From Acorus gramineus (Eukaryota; Streptophyta; Magnoliopsida; Acorales; Acoraceae), in contig CM060857.1 of assembly GCA_030737835.1 (NCBI GenBank), positions 10,070,797 through 10,134,796 on the forward strand: DNA of 64,000 bases, written 5' to 3'. The translations under genes and the position numbers were made by a program. The notes below the pieces were generated by a model. The model made no database searches and was not told the DNA's origin. It was given only the letters and a program-made list of their open reading frames with translations. Positions 47,213 through 58,868 of this stretch are shown piece by piece; positions within the stretch are counted from its first letter, which is position 1; each line of letters begins with the position of its first letter.

Positions 47213-48276
47213 ATAAATCAGCAGTTCACAAACAAAATGCAGAGGTTTATATTTCTGATACATGCATAACAGTGACATTCCACACCAATAAATGATGTTT
47301 GTTATTTCAGATACAGCTTAGGCTTCACATATGCATAACATTTCTAGATACACTGGGTATCAGACTCATGTATCTGAAAGACAGATACACTAAATTCAAT
47401 TTCAGATTGTGGGTGCCCCATGTTAACCTTATCCATTGCGTCACATTTTCAGATACACTACTTGTTTGGATAACAGAATCATGTATCTGAAAGTTAGATT
47501 TGTTTGTATTACTACAGAATAAAAATTAATTCCAGATACACTATTTTGTTTGATTTTCAGATTCACTAATTGGAAATACAAAATTGTTTATATTGCTAAA
47601 AAATAAAATTAATTCCACATTCACTATATGTTTGGTTTTCAGATTCATGTATCTGAAATACTAATTTGTTCATATTGCTAAAAAAATTTCAGATTCATGT
47701 ATCTGAAATACTGATTTGTTTTAAAAAAATCCAGATAAACTAATTTGTTCGGATTTCTGATTCATGTATCTGGAATTGCGTCGTCTCATATTTTGATCAT
47801 GAAAATCAGAGATTTTTCGTATAAGATGTGGAATAAATCCATCCGATCGTCATGTTTTTTATAGAAAAAAAAAAACGTCGACAAGGAAGAGTTGATTGTG
47901 GGAAGAAATCTAACTTTTATTCTTGCCATTGTCGACGATTAGGTTGGGGAAGAGAACGGATTATATTGTCTCTTGAAAACTGATTTTTTTTTTTTTTTGG
48001 TGGTGTTCGAATGTTTTCTCCCAATTCTGAAACCCTAACTTTTTAATTTTTTTGAAATATGATTATTCGGTGGAGATGATTGCAGTTCCTTTGGTCGCGT
48101 GATTTTTGGGATTCCAAAACGAGCATTAATGGCGGTATTAATTGGAGCCAATTTTGAAATTGCTCATGAGGGTATTCTAGTAATTGTCTTTTTTATGGTT
48201 TGAAAAAGTCAATCAGGCAACCAATAGGATTGTGCCACCTAATGGGGCTTCAAACATATTTATGAGTTTTTTTTTT

Positions 48277-49721
48277 CAATAATGATTCTCATGCCCCAAC
48301 TTCCCACGCCCCATGATGTGGCAAGTGTACATTGTCTATTATACCCTTAAGCCTATTTGGGAAACATTGCGGTTATGATTTTCTTCCGTTTTGTATGGAG
48401 TTTCAACAATTCATGTGATTCCTCAAATCGTGGAGTATCATCAATGCCGATCATCTTTGGATTAAACTATCAAAATTATTTTTGCACCAATTTTAATCAA
48501 TCTTTCATCTTCGGAACCAAATTATATATGATGAACACATTGTAGCAAATATGAAATTTTAATTTTGAGAAGTTGGAAGACACTGATTTGTTCTTATTCG
48601 AGTTGGATCTCCTATCAATGTCTTTTGGATCAGGTTTGACAATTGTTTTTTTATCATATTATGATCTTATTGGAATGCAAGTCATATCCGAAATTAAAAT
48701 TAATCCGAAATTAAAATTAACCTTTTTTTGATCATATATTCAATCAATGTTACATGTTTTAAATTTAGAACACGATTTTTTTTTATGTATTGATCGTCAT
48801 ATTACACTTTTTTATTTTGTTTCGTTTTAATTTCATAAATGTAACACTCGATATTGTTACATTTAATTTTTATACGGTTTGTATAATGTTAGTATTACAT
48901 TTCTGACGTCAAAATATACATATTTATTTTTTGATACATTCATAAAATGTAACAGTCTGAAATGTAACATTCATTCCTGTATTGCATTTCTTACAATGCA
49001 AATAGTAATTTATATTTGTTACATTTATAAATGTAACAGTCAATTACATACTTTTGTGGGGGAATCTGTTACATTTTCTTTGGAATGCATTGCACTAAAA
49101 ATTGAAATAGATTATTTCGAAGAGTAAATGTAACTGTTAGACATTTAGGTAAATGTAATTGTTTGTTCCATCAATGTAAATGTAACAGTTTTTATGTAAA
49201 TGTAATAAATCGTTGTGAAAGATGTAAATATTAATGAAATGTATTTGTACCTACCAATATAAAATGTAACTGCTTCATATGGTAACTATATGTGTTTTTT
49301 ATTTAAATTTGAAAACAATAAATATCTAACTTTTTTAATATTCAGTTAATAACATTCTTAAAAAAAATTAATGTGTATAATAAAGAATGTAAGTTTGAAA
49401 AAACAAATCTAGGCCGTTTGAAGGATTTTGATGAAAATAATTTATGTAATTTTTGGTGTAATCTAAATTCCATTATAATTTAGGTAAGGATTTCAAAATT
49501 CAAAATTTGAAATAGGTAAATAGATTTTAAGATTCACATGGAAGAGTCATAACCGAATAGAGAAAATGGGGGGATTTTGTTAAGGGGACATATTTTTAAT
49601 GAAGGGCAAATTTGTATTTTGCCATATTACCCTTTTTGAAAAGTCAATAAGTCAACCAATGAAATGATGACACCTCATGAGACTTATGAGTGAGGCTTAT
49701 ATTTTGGGGCCTGGGTATCAT
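48277..49721. mobile_element. Inverted-repeat transposon, right member of the complex (element C)
   Basis: It runs from CAATAATGATTCTCATGCCCC to GGGGCCTGGGTATCAT and matches element A in reverse complement along nearly its full length (for example ggccgtttgaaggattttga against its complement at about 43530). Many AATGTAAC motifs occur. A plus-strand open frame (48879-49127) has GESVTFSLECIALKIEIDYF, related to peptides in A and in the element at 11171-12945. Confidence 0.75.
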
Positions 49722-49737
49722 AACTGCTTTTTTTATT

Positions 49738-49905
49738 AACCATATTCGGGTCTGGTTGGATCCGGGTCTTGGGTTGGATCCGGGTCCACATTTTCAAGGA
49801 CCCGCCGGGTCTTGGGTTGGACCCGGATCCACCAAGTCTTGCCACGGGTCGGGTCCGGGGCCACCCTGACCCGGCCCGGACTCGACCTGTTGACAGGCCT
49901 ACCTG
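49738..49905. repeat. GGGTCCGGGT-rich block with GCCTGTCAAC end
   Basis: Degenerate GGGTCC/GGACCC motifs end in cctgttgacaggcctacc, the reverse complement of the GGCCTGTCAACGGG start seen in both 975-bp units (about 41697 and 42657). It is probably the outer end of an element of that family. Confidence 0.55.
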
Positions 49906-51999
49906 CGGGACCATATTAAAAAAATTGTAATTGGCTAGGGCGTTGTTACACTCAGTTTTTTTACAGTCCTATTTACCTCGTTAGAAATTCAATGAAACAT
50001 CTCGTCTAACAATGTATGTACCTCGTTAAAGTTTTTTTACACTTATTAAAATTGAGTTTATTCAATTTAAAATGAAACGATATATATTTTTTATCAAAGC
50101 ATATACTTCATTATATGATGTTAACTATTTTTAAAAAAATGAAAACATCTCTGAGTTTAAAATTTTCCATTTGGCTTGCCACTCCCTGTGTGCGCGCGTG
50201 TGTGTGTGTGTGTGTGTGTGTGTGGGAGGGGGGGGGGACCTCCCATGTGAGTCAGGCCCCAACCTTTGAGGATGATTTGACAAGGGGATAAGTGATCGAA
50301 TAAGGGATAATTATAGGAATAAGTGAGTGGGAGGACAGTTTATCCCCATGTGTGATAAAAAAATAATAAGGATAAACTGCGAACAGTTGTTCCAATTTTG
50401 AAATAAAAATGGAGATATTTTGTTCTACCTAAGGCTGTGATAGCATTTATCCCCACTTTTTGTTGGCTTTAGACCAGATAGTGATGCTTAGTTTTGGTTG
50501 GCTTTTAATTGTAAAAAAAAAAAAAATTGTAATTCTATATTCAGTCATTGATTTTGCAATTTGTTAAACAAGAGAACCATATAGGTCCTCTAGTTAAACC
50601 TACATTTTTTATTTTATTTTTGTAGATAAATGTTAGGACCTGAACTTATGACCTCTTGATTGTAAATTCTCTTATCAACAATGGTTGAACCTACAATCAT
50701 TATGTTCCTTTATTTATTGGAAAATTCACTTACTTAGTGTTTCCTTATCCGTTCATCCCAGCATCACCTCTATCAAATAAATGAAAGTTGTTACATACAT
50801 ATAACAACGCTCTTTAGAGAAAGCACAAATTTATGACAGCCACCAAAATTACTTAATTGTCTCTGAACACCTTTTGTACATTAGTTGAGTAGTTGTTAAT
50901 CCCTAAATTATTCAAATGATAAGATTTGGCAATCAAAACCAACTGACCCTTATTAATTTATTTTGATTGAGGCCTTTAGTCAATCTGATAGGGTTGGAAA
51001 AAAGAGACTTGAGTTTGGAACCTGGAAGTGAAAACCACGTCAACCCCACTCAACTGAAAAAAATAAAATAAGATGCTGTTATCTTTATCTTTACAAAGTT
51101 CTGGAGTTGTTCAACTATTCATCATTTGTTCTATAGTTCATGCACTTCAACTATAATGTCGATGTAATATGATTTTGTATACAAAGTAATATATAAATCA
51201 GCCAATCTGGCTTTACCAAAAAAAAAAAAAAAAAACCTTCTCTTGGATAATTTTCTTTTTATAGTTTTGGTCATTCCCAATAATTAATCCAACATGTCAT
51301 ATCAAGATTTTTTTGCGATTATATTGATTTAAGTGAAGACCTAACTTCAAGTGTATTTATTGAACTATCTTTTAGCAGGTTGGTAGAAGTACTCTCTCTC
51401 TCTACCAAGGGATCTCCTGATAGGAGAAGATTTGATCAGAAAATAAAATTACCAAGAAAAAAAAATTCACTGTGTACTTTAAATCAGATTTATTTGAATT
51501 TGTGAATGTAAAAAATGCACACACACATATATAATATTATTCTGTGTATGGCATAAATCAATCATCAAGAAAGTTTCTCTACTTTGTTTTCTTTAATATG
51601 ATGTCACAAACACAACTTTCTCAAACTTTAGGGATGTATTCTATTGACTTCACACTGGTTCCAAGCTCATCTAATATTCCAGTCCACTATTGAATAAGCA
51701 AGATCATCCCAAGGTTTTCATACAGGATTCAATGGTGATTTCTCATCATCTTCCATTATGAGCAAACGCACAGTCATTTTACAAATACAATGCAATGACA
51801 GTATGACACCCATTTGTAGAAGAGCAAGTAGTGAAGCTTTGGAAGCTCTTCCATATTGACACCCATTTGTAGAAGAGCAAGTAGTGAAGCTTTGGAAGCT
51901 CTTCCATATAACCATAGCAATATCATCGATTCTTGATTCTGTTAAAAAAAAATCACTTTTGTTCTCAAACTATGAAGTCAGAGAAAACCAGATGAGGCC
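49906..51999. other. Intergenic DNA with a GT/G-run microsatellite
   Basis: No gene is recognised. A (GT)n tract followed by a G-run lies at about 50195-50238, and A-runs near 50514 and 51220. A 53-bp tandem duplication (51805-51910; unit containing acacccatttgtagaagagc) lies just downstream of the peptide gene, possibly in its 3' UTR. Confidence 0.5.
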
Positions 52000-52622
52000 T
52001 CATGTTCTTCCTGGTGGCTTGGGCGTGTGACGATCATTAGCGATGGTTCCTTCATAATCAGAGCTCCCCAAGTCAATCCTTGCATCCATATATTCTTCTC
52101 CAACTGTGGCCTCCTATGTGACCACACCATTTCATTGCATAAATAATCACAAATAGAAGTTGATGAGTAGACCAAGGCACATATAAATATGAACATTCAT
52201 TAACTGAATTCATTCTATTCAGTGCACTACGGTAAAATTTTTTATGCAACTCGGCCTAGTTGTTGTGTTTTGGCTTGTATAAGATTAGCATTTTCAATAA
52301 TTGCAGTCCAATATTATCATATGAAAGTAAAATATATGTTATATATATGTATGTATGTATATATAAGCACTTGTACCTGGTTGATATCACTAGAAGCAGA
52401 AAATATTTGAGTTCTCTGAAAAAGATCTCGCGTTCCTGTAAACACCAAAAGAGATTTTGGATGTCAAAGAATGAAAATAAATATCAATTATTAGTAACGA
52501 GTTCATAACTCCTTGTTTAACAGAGAATTACTTGTTAAAGGAATCGCATCGGAGGAGAAGAAATGAGAGAAGAACAGAAAGATCACTAGTAGCTGAGAGA
52601 AGACCTTCCCATGTTTATGCAT
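52000..52622 (-). CDS. Small secreted peptide precursor, PSY-like (tyrosine-sulfated peptide type)
   Basis: Three exons on the minus strand: 52532-52622, 52377-52435 and 52000-52113, totalling 264 nt (87 aa), with phases 1 and 0 closing and GT-AG borders throughout. Residues 1 to about 26 form a signal peptide: a basic start (MHKHGK), a hydrophobic core (LLVIFLFFSHFF) and a likely cut after SSDA. The middle is variable and hydrophilic. The C-terminus reads DYEGTIANDRHTPKPPGRT (residues 69-87). Its DY-x4-AN-x2-H-x-P pattern has exactly the spacing of PSY1 peptides, in which the tyrosine after an aspartate is sulfated and the peptide signals through leucine-rich-repeat receptor kinases to promote cell expansion. 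A TATAAAG box lies 62 nt upstream. The gene model is strong; family membership rests on this short motif, and a different DY-type peptide family is possible. Confidence 0.8.
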
Positions 52623-52683
52623 CTCCAAAGTCTAGTGCCTCTTCCACTTGTGGTTTCCCCCTGACAAGAAGCCACTGGCCTCA

Positions 52684-52690
52684 CTTTATA
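52684..52690 (-). promoter_or_regulatory. TATA box of the PSY-like gene
   Basis: TATAAAG on the minus strand, 62 nt before the start codon, implies a short leader of roughly 30 nt. Confidence 0.6.
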
Positions 52691-55600
52691 CTTTTTAACA
52701 TATGGACTCTCATTTTGAAGTTTTTTTTTTTTTGTTAGGTAAACGATAGAAACATTTATGATATATGGTTGTAAATTCTCTTGTCAAAAGATGTTGGGGT
52801 TGGGTAGATCTTCCATTTCATCAAGTAAATAAAACTGAAAATAACATTGAGTCCTTGTGACAATTTTCCTCATTGCTATTTTTGTGATGCATTGAGGTTG
52901 TAAAAATATGTCTACAAGATATGATTGGAAATGCTGTCTAATCTGTGGTGTGGACAAACAGACTGAATATATTAATTTAAATTATATTATAAGTCTGCCA
53001 AGAACTAGTATAGTGTTATTATTTTGATGAAAAAAGAGGTGCAATTTAGTGTACCGGTGCATCGGAAATGTTGCGGTTTTTGTGTAGGAAGAACAAACAG
53101 AAGGGGATGAGATGTTTTCTATCTTTTGGACCACATCTCTCTTTGGTTTGTTATTAACATAACATAGAAATGGATATGATCCCCTATTTATAGACCCATA
53201 TGCACCCCTTAATGGAACCAATTCAATGGTGTAACTATCAATTCAATTTGGAAAACCTTCCAACATCTTTGGCATTGAAACTCACATACAAGCATGTTTA
53301 TGGTCCATTTGTCCAAACAAAAAAAATTCTTGTTAGTTGAAGTGGAAAACTTTAATGGGCTGGATTCCAAAACTGAAGCAAATCTACCTTCACAGAAGTT
53401 TCACAGTGAATGTGGAGGATATCATGACTAATAGAGAGAGACATCTGAGGATAAGAGTAGTCTTCATTGAAGCTTCCCAGTAGAGACAACTCACTAGTTC
53501 AAAATTCCACTTACAGAAGTGGAATTGTGATATGGCCCATGATACAGAAAAACACTTCTACCAAAGATGCTACACAAGTTATAAAAAAAAAACCTTCAAA
53601 TGCAATGTCATCACAAGTTGTTTCCAATTGAATGGTGTGTGGGGGAGTGCATCAATAAATGGATCTCCACTACAGCACCATAGACAAAGAAAGGAAGATT
53701 TTGAGAAAGTCATGCGCGGCATTTTATCGTTTGTGTGGTCTCAATTCCAGGCTATCCAAGCTAAAACCATTGTATGAAAGATCTTTTCTTCTGTTTGTTT
53801 GTTTTCACTTTGTTTGATATCGTATTTTTTACGATGAGGCCATGAATAATCAATGTACTGTTAACATGTGATACGATCATTATCTGTAAATGATTTGGTT
53901 CTCTCTCTAACCTCTGTTTTTAAAATGTTCAAGCTTCAGAAGGAAATGAAAAGAAAAGAAATACTAGCTTTATGCAATTGCAATACAGATGGCATATATA
54001 GGTACTTATTAGAGAGAACATTCATAAGATCTTTCGGTTTCTTTTTTCTTCAGTGTGCTTGAGCAGTGGTTTTATTTTCCTTCATCAGTGCAGTACTAGA
54101 TAGTGTTATTTCTAAATACCTTTCACACGGTCTGTGATGCATTTTCTAAAGTATAAACTTCATTGGTACTTAATATGAAAACCAACCATCCAATAAAGTT
54201 TTTGAAATGGATTGCTAGGAAGCCATATATTGAGTTTTGCATGGATTGCAATGCAAACCAACATCAAGCAAACACATCAGATCATACCATATACGCATAT
54301 ACCATCCTCCTCCATTAGATAATTTAAGGCTAAACCACCTCCTTAATGAGTCACATGTTCAGTACATAGTAAACACAATCTGATACCAAATGCATGACTC
54401 AGGCATATTAACCTTTACCATTATATGACGCATCTTGGTGTATAAAAGCTGTGCTCATCATCCCCCCACCAGTTGATGTGGGAGTAAATATACAATAGTT
54501 CGAACTCTCACTCACCCCTCACCCCCATACCCCACACAGGTTTATCAGGATCTTGGCTAGCCCAGTCTGTACACGTATCATAAACATTATCTGAACTTTA
54601 TCTCTGTCTCTCATTTTCTTTCATCTTTTTATTATTCGCACATCACCTACAATATCATGTCAGCTGGCCTTTCAGATGTAGCCTCATCTTTCGGAGCACG
54701 CCTACTGAAAATCTTATGCTTATTTTGGGAAGCAGATAGTATAGCTTAGCTGGATACAGTGAATTGAACCAAGAACAGTACTGTACAGTGTTCCAAACGC
54801 GCCTCAAGTTGATTGAAGGTGCGCCCCTTAAAAACACTCCGATAGGCTGTGCACTTGCTCATACCCACTATCTTTGATGAAGAAAGAATTCAAGGATACC
54901 TTTTCTTTGGAGAATACCACCAAACATAAGGAGACAGTGGAAGTGCTAAAACATTGGAGGGGGGACCCAAAACTATATCCATTCAAAGAATTGAGAGTTG
55001 CAGTTGTAAACTCTGTTTGTGTCTCTTGTTTGTATTGTTATGTCTAGTGAAAATTGAACAGCACTTTGTGATTTTTTTTTTACTTGTTTACCTAATCAGC
55101 AGAAAAAAAAATTGGTTAGTAACTATATTTAAATGCACCCATTATCAAGTCTTTGTACAGTTGCTTTGCGTTTAAGCTTTACTAAGAAGGTGATGTGTAT
55201 CAGTGTATATGGTCTCCCCTAGAAAAATAATAAACTATATATATACAAAGTTCAACATAAATTGTACAGCTAATTGCCTGTTATGTTGATTAATGTATCA
55301 TCAATACCTGTGCTGCAGTTGTTGGAAAGGATAATCTCATAAAAAAACAACTAAATTAAGAAAGGCATTAAAAAGCACTCTTAAAGATCAACATATCCTT
55401 CAAAAAAGGTTTCAGTTGAACTCTTCAGACCTGGAGTGGATTGAAAGTATTGAAATTCAGAAAGAGTCCAGTAGAATTTCTTGTTTAGATTCTATGATAA
55501 AATATTCTGTTTAAAGGTTGAGGACTTTGTCTCCAAGTTTAACACAGATATTGATTACTTATCCTATTACGGGTTCGTAGTTTTCAAAATGCATATGAAT

Positions 55601-56446
55601 GTTAAGAGTTATGCTCACATATAAGAATATAATATACTTTGTCGCTACTAATTCAATAAGTAGCGAGTAATCTCTCCTATGAAATGTAGCATTTGATACC
55701 AAATGTAAGGTCACAGGTTTATACTTTGCTTTTCTCAACAAAATTCCATTGTTGGTGATGGATATCTCTTTGCCTGGATTGGACTGAGATAAGGTCAATA
55801 TCACAATTTACTTTCACATTTCACAATAGAAAAAAAAAAAAAAATAGCATTTGTATATGAAAGTTTTGTACATAGACAAGCGCGTTTATAAGTCATTAGT
55901 CTAATAGACAAACAAATAATGCTTTTGTATGTAAGCTGCTTCATAGTAATGGAAGATAACAGTAAACCTAATGGATAAGATAGACAGTTTCTTTCATTAT
56001 ATGATGTAAGTATGAGACATTACAAACAGTAAATTCAAAGCAATTCTTTACGCTGGTGCATAAAAAAAGAAGGTATAATCCTGCTATTTGAGTTAAAAAT
56101 AGTAGTGATTGATGTGGTCCAACATAACATGATGTGTCACTTGTTATATATATAGTATAAAATATGTTTTGTGTTAAGTTTAAATGATTTGCCAACACAT
56201 AAAGAACACCTCCACATCAAAACAAACAAAAATTACTACCACAAATACAACTCAAGAAGACAAAGTCTTAATTAATTGACTTCCAAATCCCAAATCAACT
56301 AGTGACATGTTTGCTTAAAGGAATATATTCGGCAACAATCAAATGTGTAATTATTTTTGTAGTCTCTAACAATATTAGGAATATGAAAAAAAAATGTTAC
56401 ACACAATTTTATTTACATCCCCGCGTATATCTCATATTTTAGCTCT

Positions 56447-56486
<40 letters not shown>

Positions 56487-56900
56487 TATTAAACAAAATG
56501 TGCATACATTTTATTTTGTGAAAATATATGTTTTGTTATATAAAATGCATAGATCTTAAAGCATTTGAAGACTATATATAATAAAGCTTTTCATGGAATT
56601 GTTCTTAATATATAATTCACTCTATGATAAAATCATTTTTTGAATAATTAATTTTAAATGATATTTTACACTTTAGTTTTAAGTTTTTAATTTTATTTTA
56701 TGTAAAAAGATATTAAAAAAATAGTTTTTATTAAAAAACTGATTGGAAATACATTTTTTTAAATCGGTTCCAGCACTTTAGTCAAAAACACATTGTTTTT
56801 ACAAAAAAAGTGAAATATTAAAATGTTGGTTTAACAACCCACAAGAATTTTTTTTATTTTTTTAATTCCCACAGATCCCAATCATCATGCAGTCTTGGCG
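52691..56900. other. Intergenic DNA, no recognised gene
   Basis: Several short open frames exist (for example 53532-53777 plus strand, ending in a stretch with RKEDFEKVMRGILSF) but none is recognised or extended by splicing. A (TA)n microsatellite lies at about 56449-56483. Confidence 0.45.
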
Positions 56901-56917
56901 TCTTGCTTCACTTTATT

Positions 56918-57150
56918 GTCACGTGACGGGTCCCACGTGCACCCGCCAAGTTGTTGTTCTGCCTATTCTCCCTATCCGTTAAGATATAAACACGTGTCCC
57001 ATTCCAGGATCTTTTCCTCCTCTTCGGTGCACGCCACGTGTAAAACGAAGCACCCTAAGAGCCACTAGTTTCTCCGTGTTTTTAAGTCGATGTACACGTG
57101 TCAGACGACAAGGTTGGTGGTGATAGATTGGCGAGGTCCATGCGAACGTG
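56918..57150. promoter_or_regulatory. Cluster of CACGTG G-boxes
   Basis: Five palindromic CACGTG hexamers lie at 56920, 56934, 56991, 57035 and 57095, with a related AACGTG at 57145, all within 231 bp of GC-richer DNA. G-box/ABRE sites bind bZIP and bHLH factors and are typical of stress- or light-regulated promoters. No coding exon was recognised on either side, so the target is unknown. Confidence 0.6.
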
Positions 57151-58091
57151 TACTTTCGTGTCGGGTTCAATAAATCGGTGAAAAACTCGGCGGTTCGAAA
57201 TCTGTGGGCGTTCCCCGCAGTTTTTTAATTGTCTGGTTCGTAGTACCACTTTTTGTGATCCTTTACTACGGTAACGAATATCGTACGTCTGATGTTCACT
57301 TGTTGGTTTGATATTATTGTTTTTTTCTTCTTCCGAATAGACCTCACAAAGTGATTTCATATGAAAGAGTTTAATAAATAGCCTTTTAAAATATAATTAT
57401 ATAAACGATTTGATACATCCAATTATAAGTTTAATTAAAAAAATAACATTTAGTTTTTTTTTTATAAGTTAAAAACTAAAAACTGTTATCAAACAGGTCA
57501 GTTTAAATGTATCATCATTATTTGATTTTGTCTCTGACACGCAATGTCATGAAATCTACGTGTCATCATCATTACACCCTTAAAAAATTTACATAAAACA
57601 TTTAAAAGATAAGAGTTATTTTTCAAACTGTGTTTCTAAATACACCCTAAGAATTATGTCTTTATCATATATACTTATTTTGATGTTATATCCATTTTAA
57701 AATTTTAAAAGAAAAATCGGTCAAAGCATACATTACATTAAACAAAGAGTACATGATGTATTAGGATGATTTTTAAGATGAGATGTATCGATTCTTTTAT
57801 ATAAATCTAAACTTGTTCACGCAAGTTTTCACATATACAACAACCGATGACATTTAATTTTGATAAATATCATTTGTGTATACTTTTTTGAAAATATTGT
57901 TGACACATCATAATACCCTAATTTTTATTAAATTGAAGAATGTCTAATTACAAAAAAATAAGAACTAAGAAAAATGCCCAAAATGATCACACTGGCCTAG
58001 GATGTAGTAGAAGAGGCATCTATCCACATACAAAACCACCAATCTACATAGAAAAACAAATAAATTAGTCATTGATCATAATTGGACCCTA
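57151..58091. other. Intergenic DNA, nothing recognised
   Basis: AT-rich after 57360. Minus-strand open frames overlap the G-box cluster but have no recognised homology. MITE-like fragments (caaacaggtcagttt near 57493) are present without resolved borders. Confidence 0.4.
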
Positions 58092-58563
58092 GGGTTGTAA
58101 CTCGGACGAGTTGGATTCAGGTTGACCCCAACCCAAACCCAACCTGAATTCTAAACTACTCAACCTTAACCTGACCCAACCCGATTTTTAATCCGGATTG
58201 GACTAACCCGAACCGAACCCGTAATTAAATAAATCAACCCGACCCAACCCGATTTTCTAACATGATGTGCAAATTAAATAAATCAACCCGATCTAACCCG
58301 TAAGATTAATTAGGTTTACCTAAAATTTAGACTGCCCAAATTAGAAACTACATAATGAACGACCATGATTTTTTTTAACTATTAATTTACGGGTTCGGGT
58401 TGGGTCAGGTTGGGAGTGAGCCAACCCGAACTCAACCCGTCCGATTTGTGAGTCAACCCGAATTGGCCAACCCAAACCTGAACCCAATTTGGCCAACTCA
58501 ACCCATGTAAAAATCAGGTTCAACCAGTCGAGTTCGGGTTCAACGCGACCTAAGTTGCAGCCC
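58092..58563. mobile_element. GGGTTGG-rich MITE-like element, inverted copy
   Basis: It begins GGGTTGTAACTCGG and ends, in reverse complement, GGGCTGCAACTTAGG, flanked by TA on both sides. It is the reverse-complement relative of 2762-3204 and is filled with AACCCGA-type motifs. Confidence 0.7.
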
Positions 58564-58633
58564 TAGACCCCCTACATTACAGAACAAATTATACATAGCT
58601 CTTAATGTAAAGGCTGCAATTGAACTCGATTTA

Positions 58634-58868
58634 AGCATCCGTTTGAAAACACGTTTGAAAAATAAGGTTTTGAATAAAGTGGCTTGAATAGGCTTTGAGT
58701 TCTGAAAAACACATTTTCTGCGTTTTTTAAAAAACAACATATTTGCATTAAAAACTGTAAGTAACTTTTTAATTAAGCATGTTTCTTGAAATCCGTTTGA
58801 TAACACGTATGATCTTTCTGCTTAATTAAAAAGTAAAATTACCCCCAATCGTGTTACCAAACAGGCCA
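58634..58868. mobile_element. MITE-like element with GTTTG(A/G)-AACACG ends
   Basis: The left end catccgtttgaaaacacg and reverse-complemented right end ggcctgtttggtaacacg are similar inverted repeats. The interior is AT-rich and non-coding. Confidence 0.5.

Larger units (their letters stand above)
44556..48276. mobile_element. Central transposon with FAR1-like remnant (element B)
   Basis: The left edge (CAATAATGATTTTTGGGCCCC, then AAGCCCCATGAGGTGGCA) and right edge (reverse complement AAGCCCCATTAGGTGGCA, then gactttttcaaaccat) belong to the same family as the flanking elements. The interior is crowded with GTATCTGAA/TTCAGATAC motifs from about 45140 to 47775 and holds a FAR1-type fragment. 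A segment of about 340 bp is directly duplicated (45598-45930 and 46870-47212). With a FAR1-like domain and long inverted ends, a Mutator-like (MULE) origin is the best inference. Confidence 0.65.

Noticed and set aside
53532-53777. 81-residue open frame ending near RKEDFEKVMRGIL
   Set aside because: No family recognised and no consistent upstream exons.
56979-57360. Minus-strand open frames over the G-box cluster
   Set aside because: Overlapping frames, no homology; the region is better explained as regulatory.
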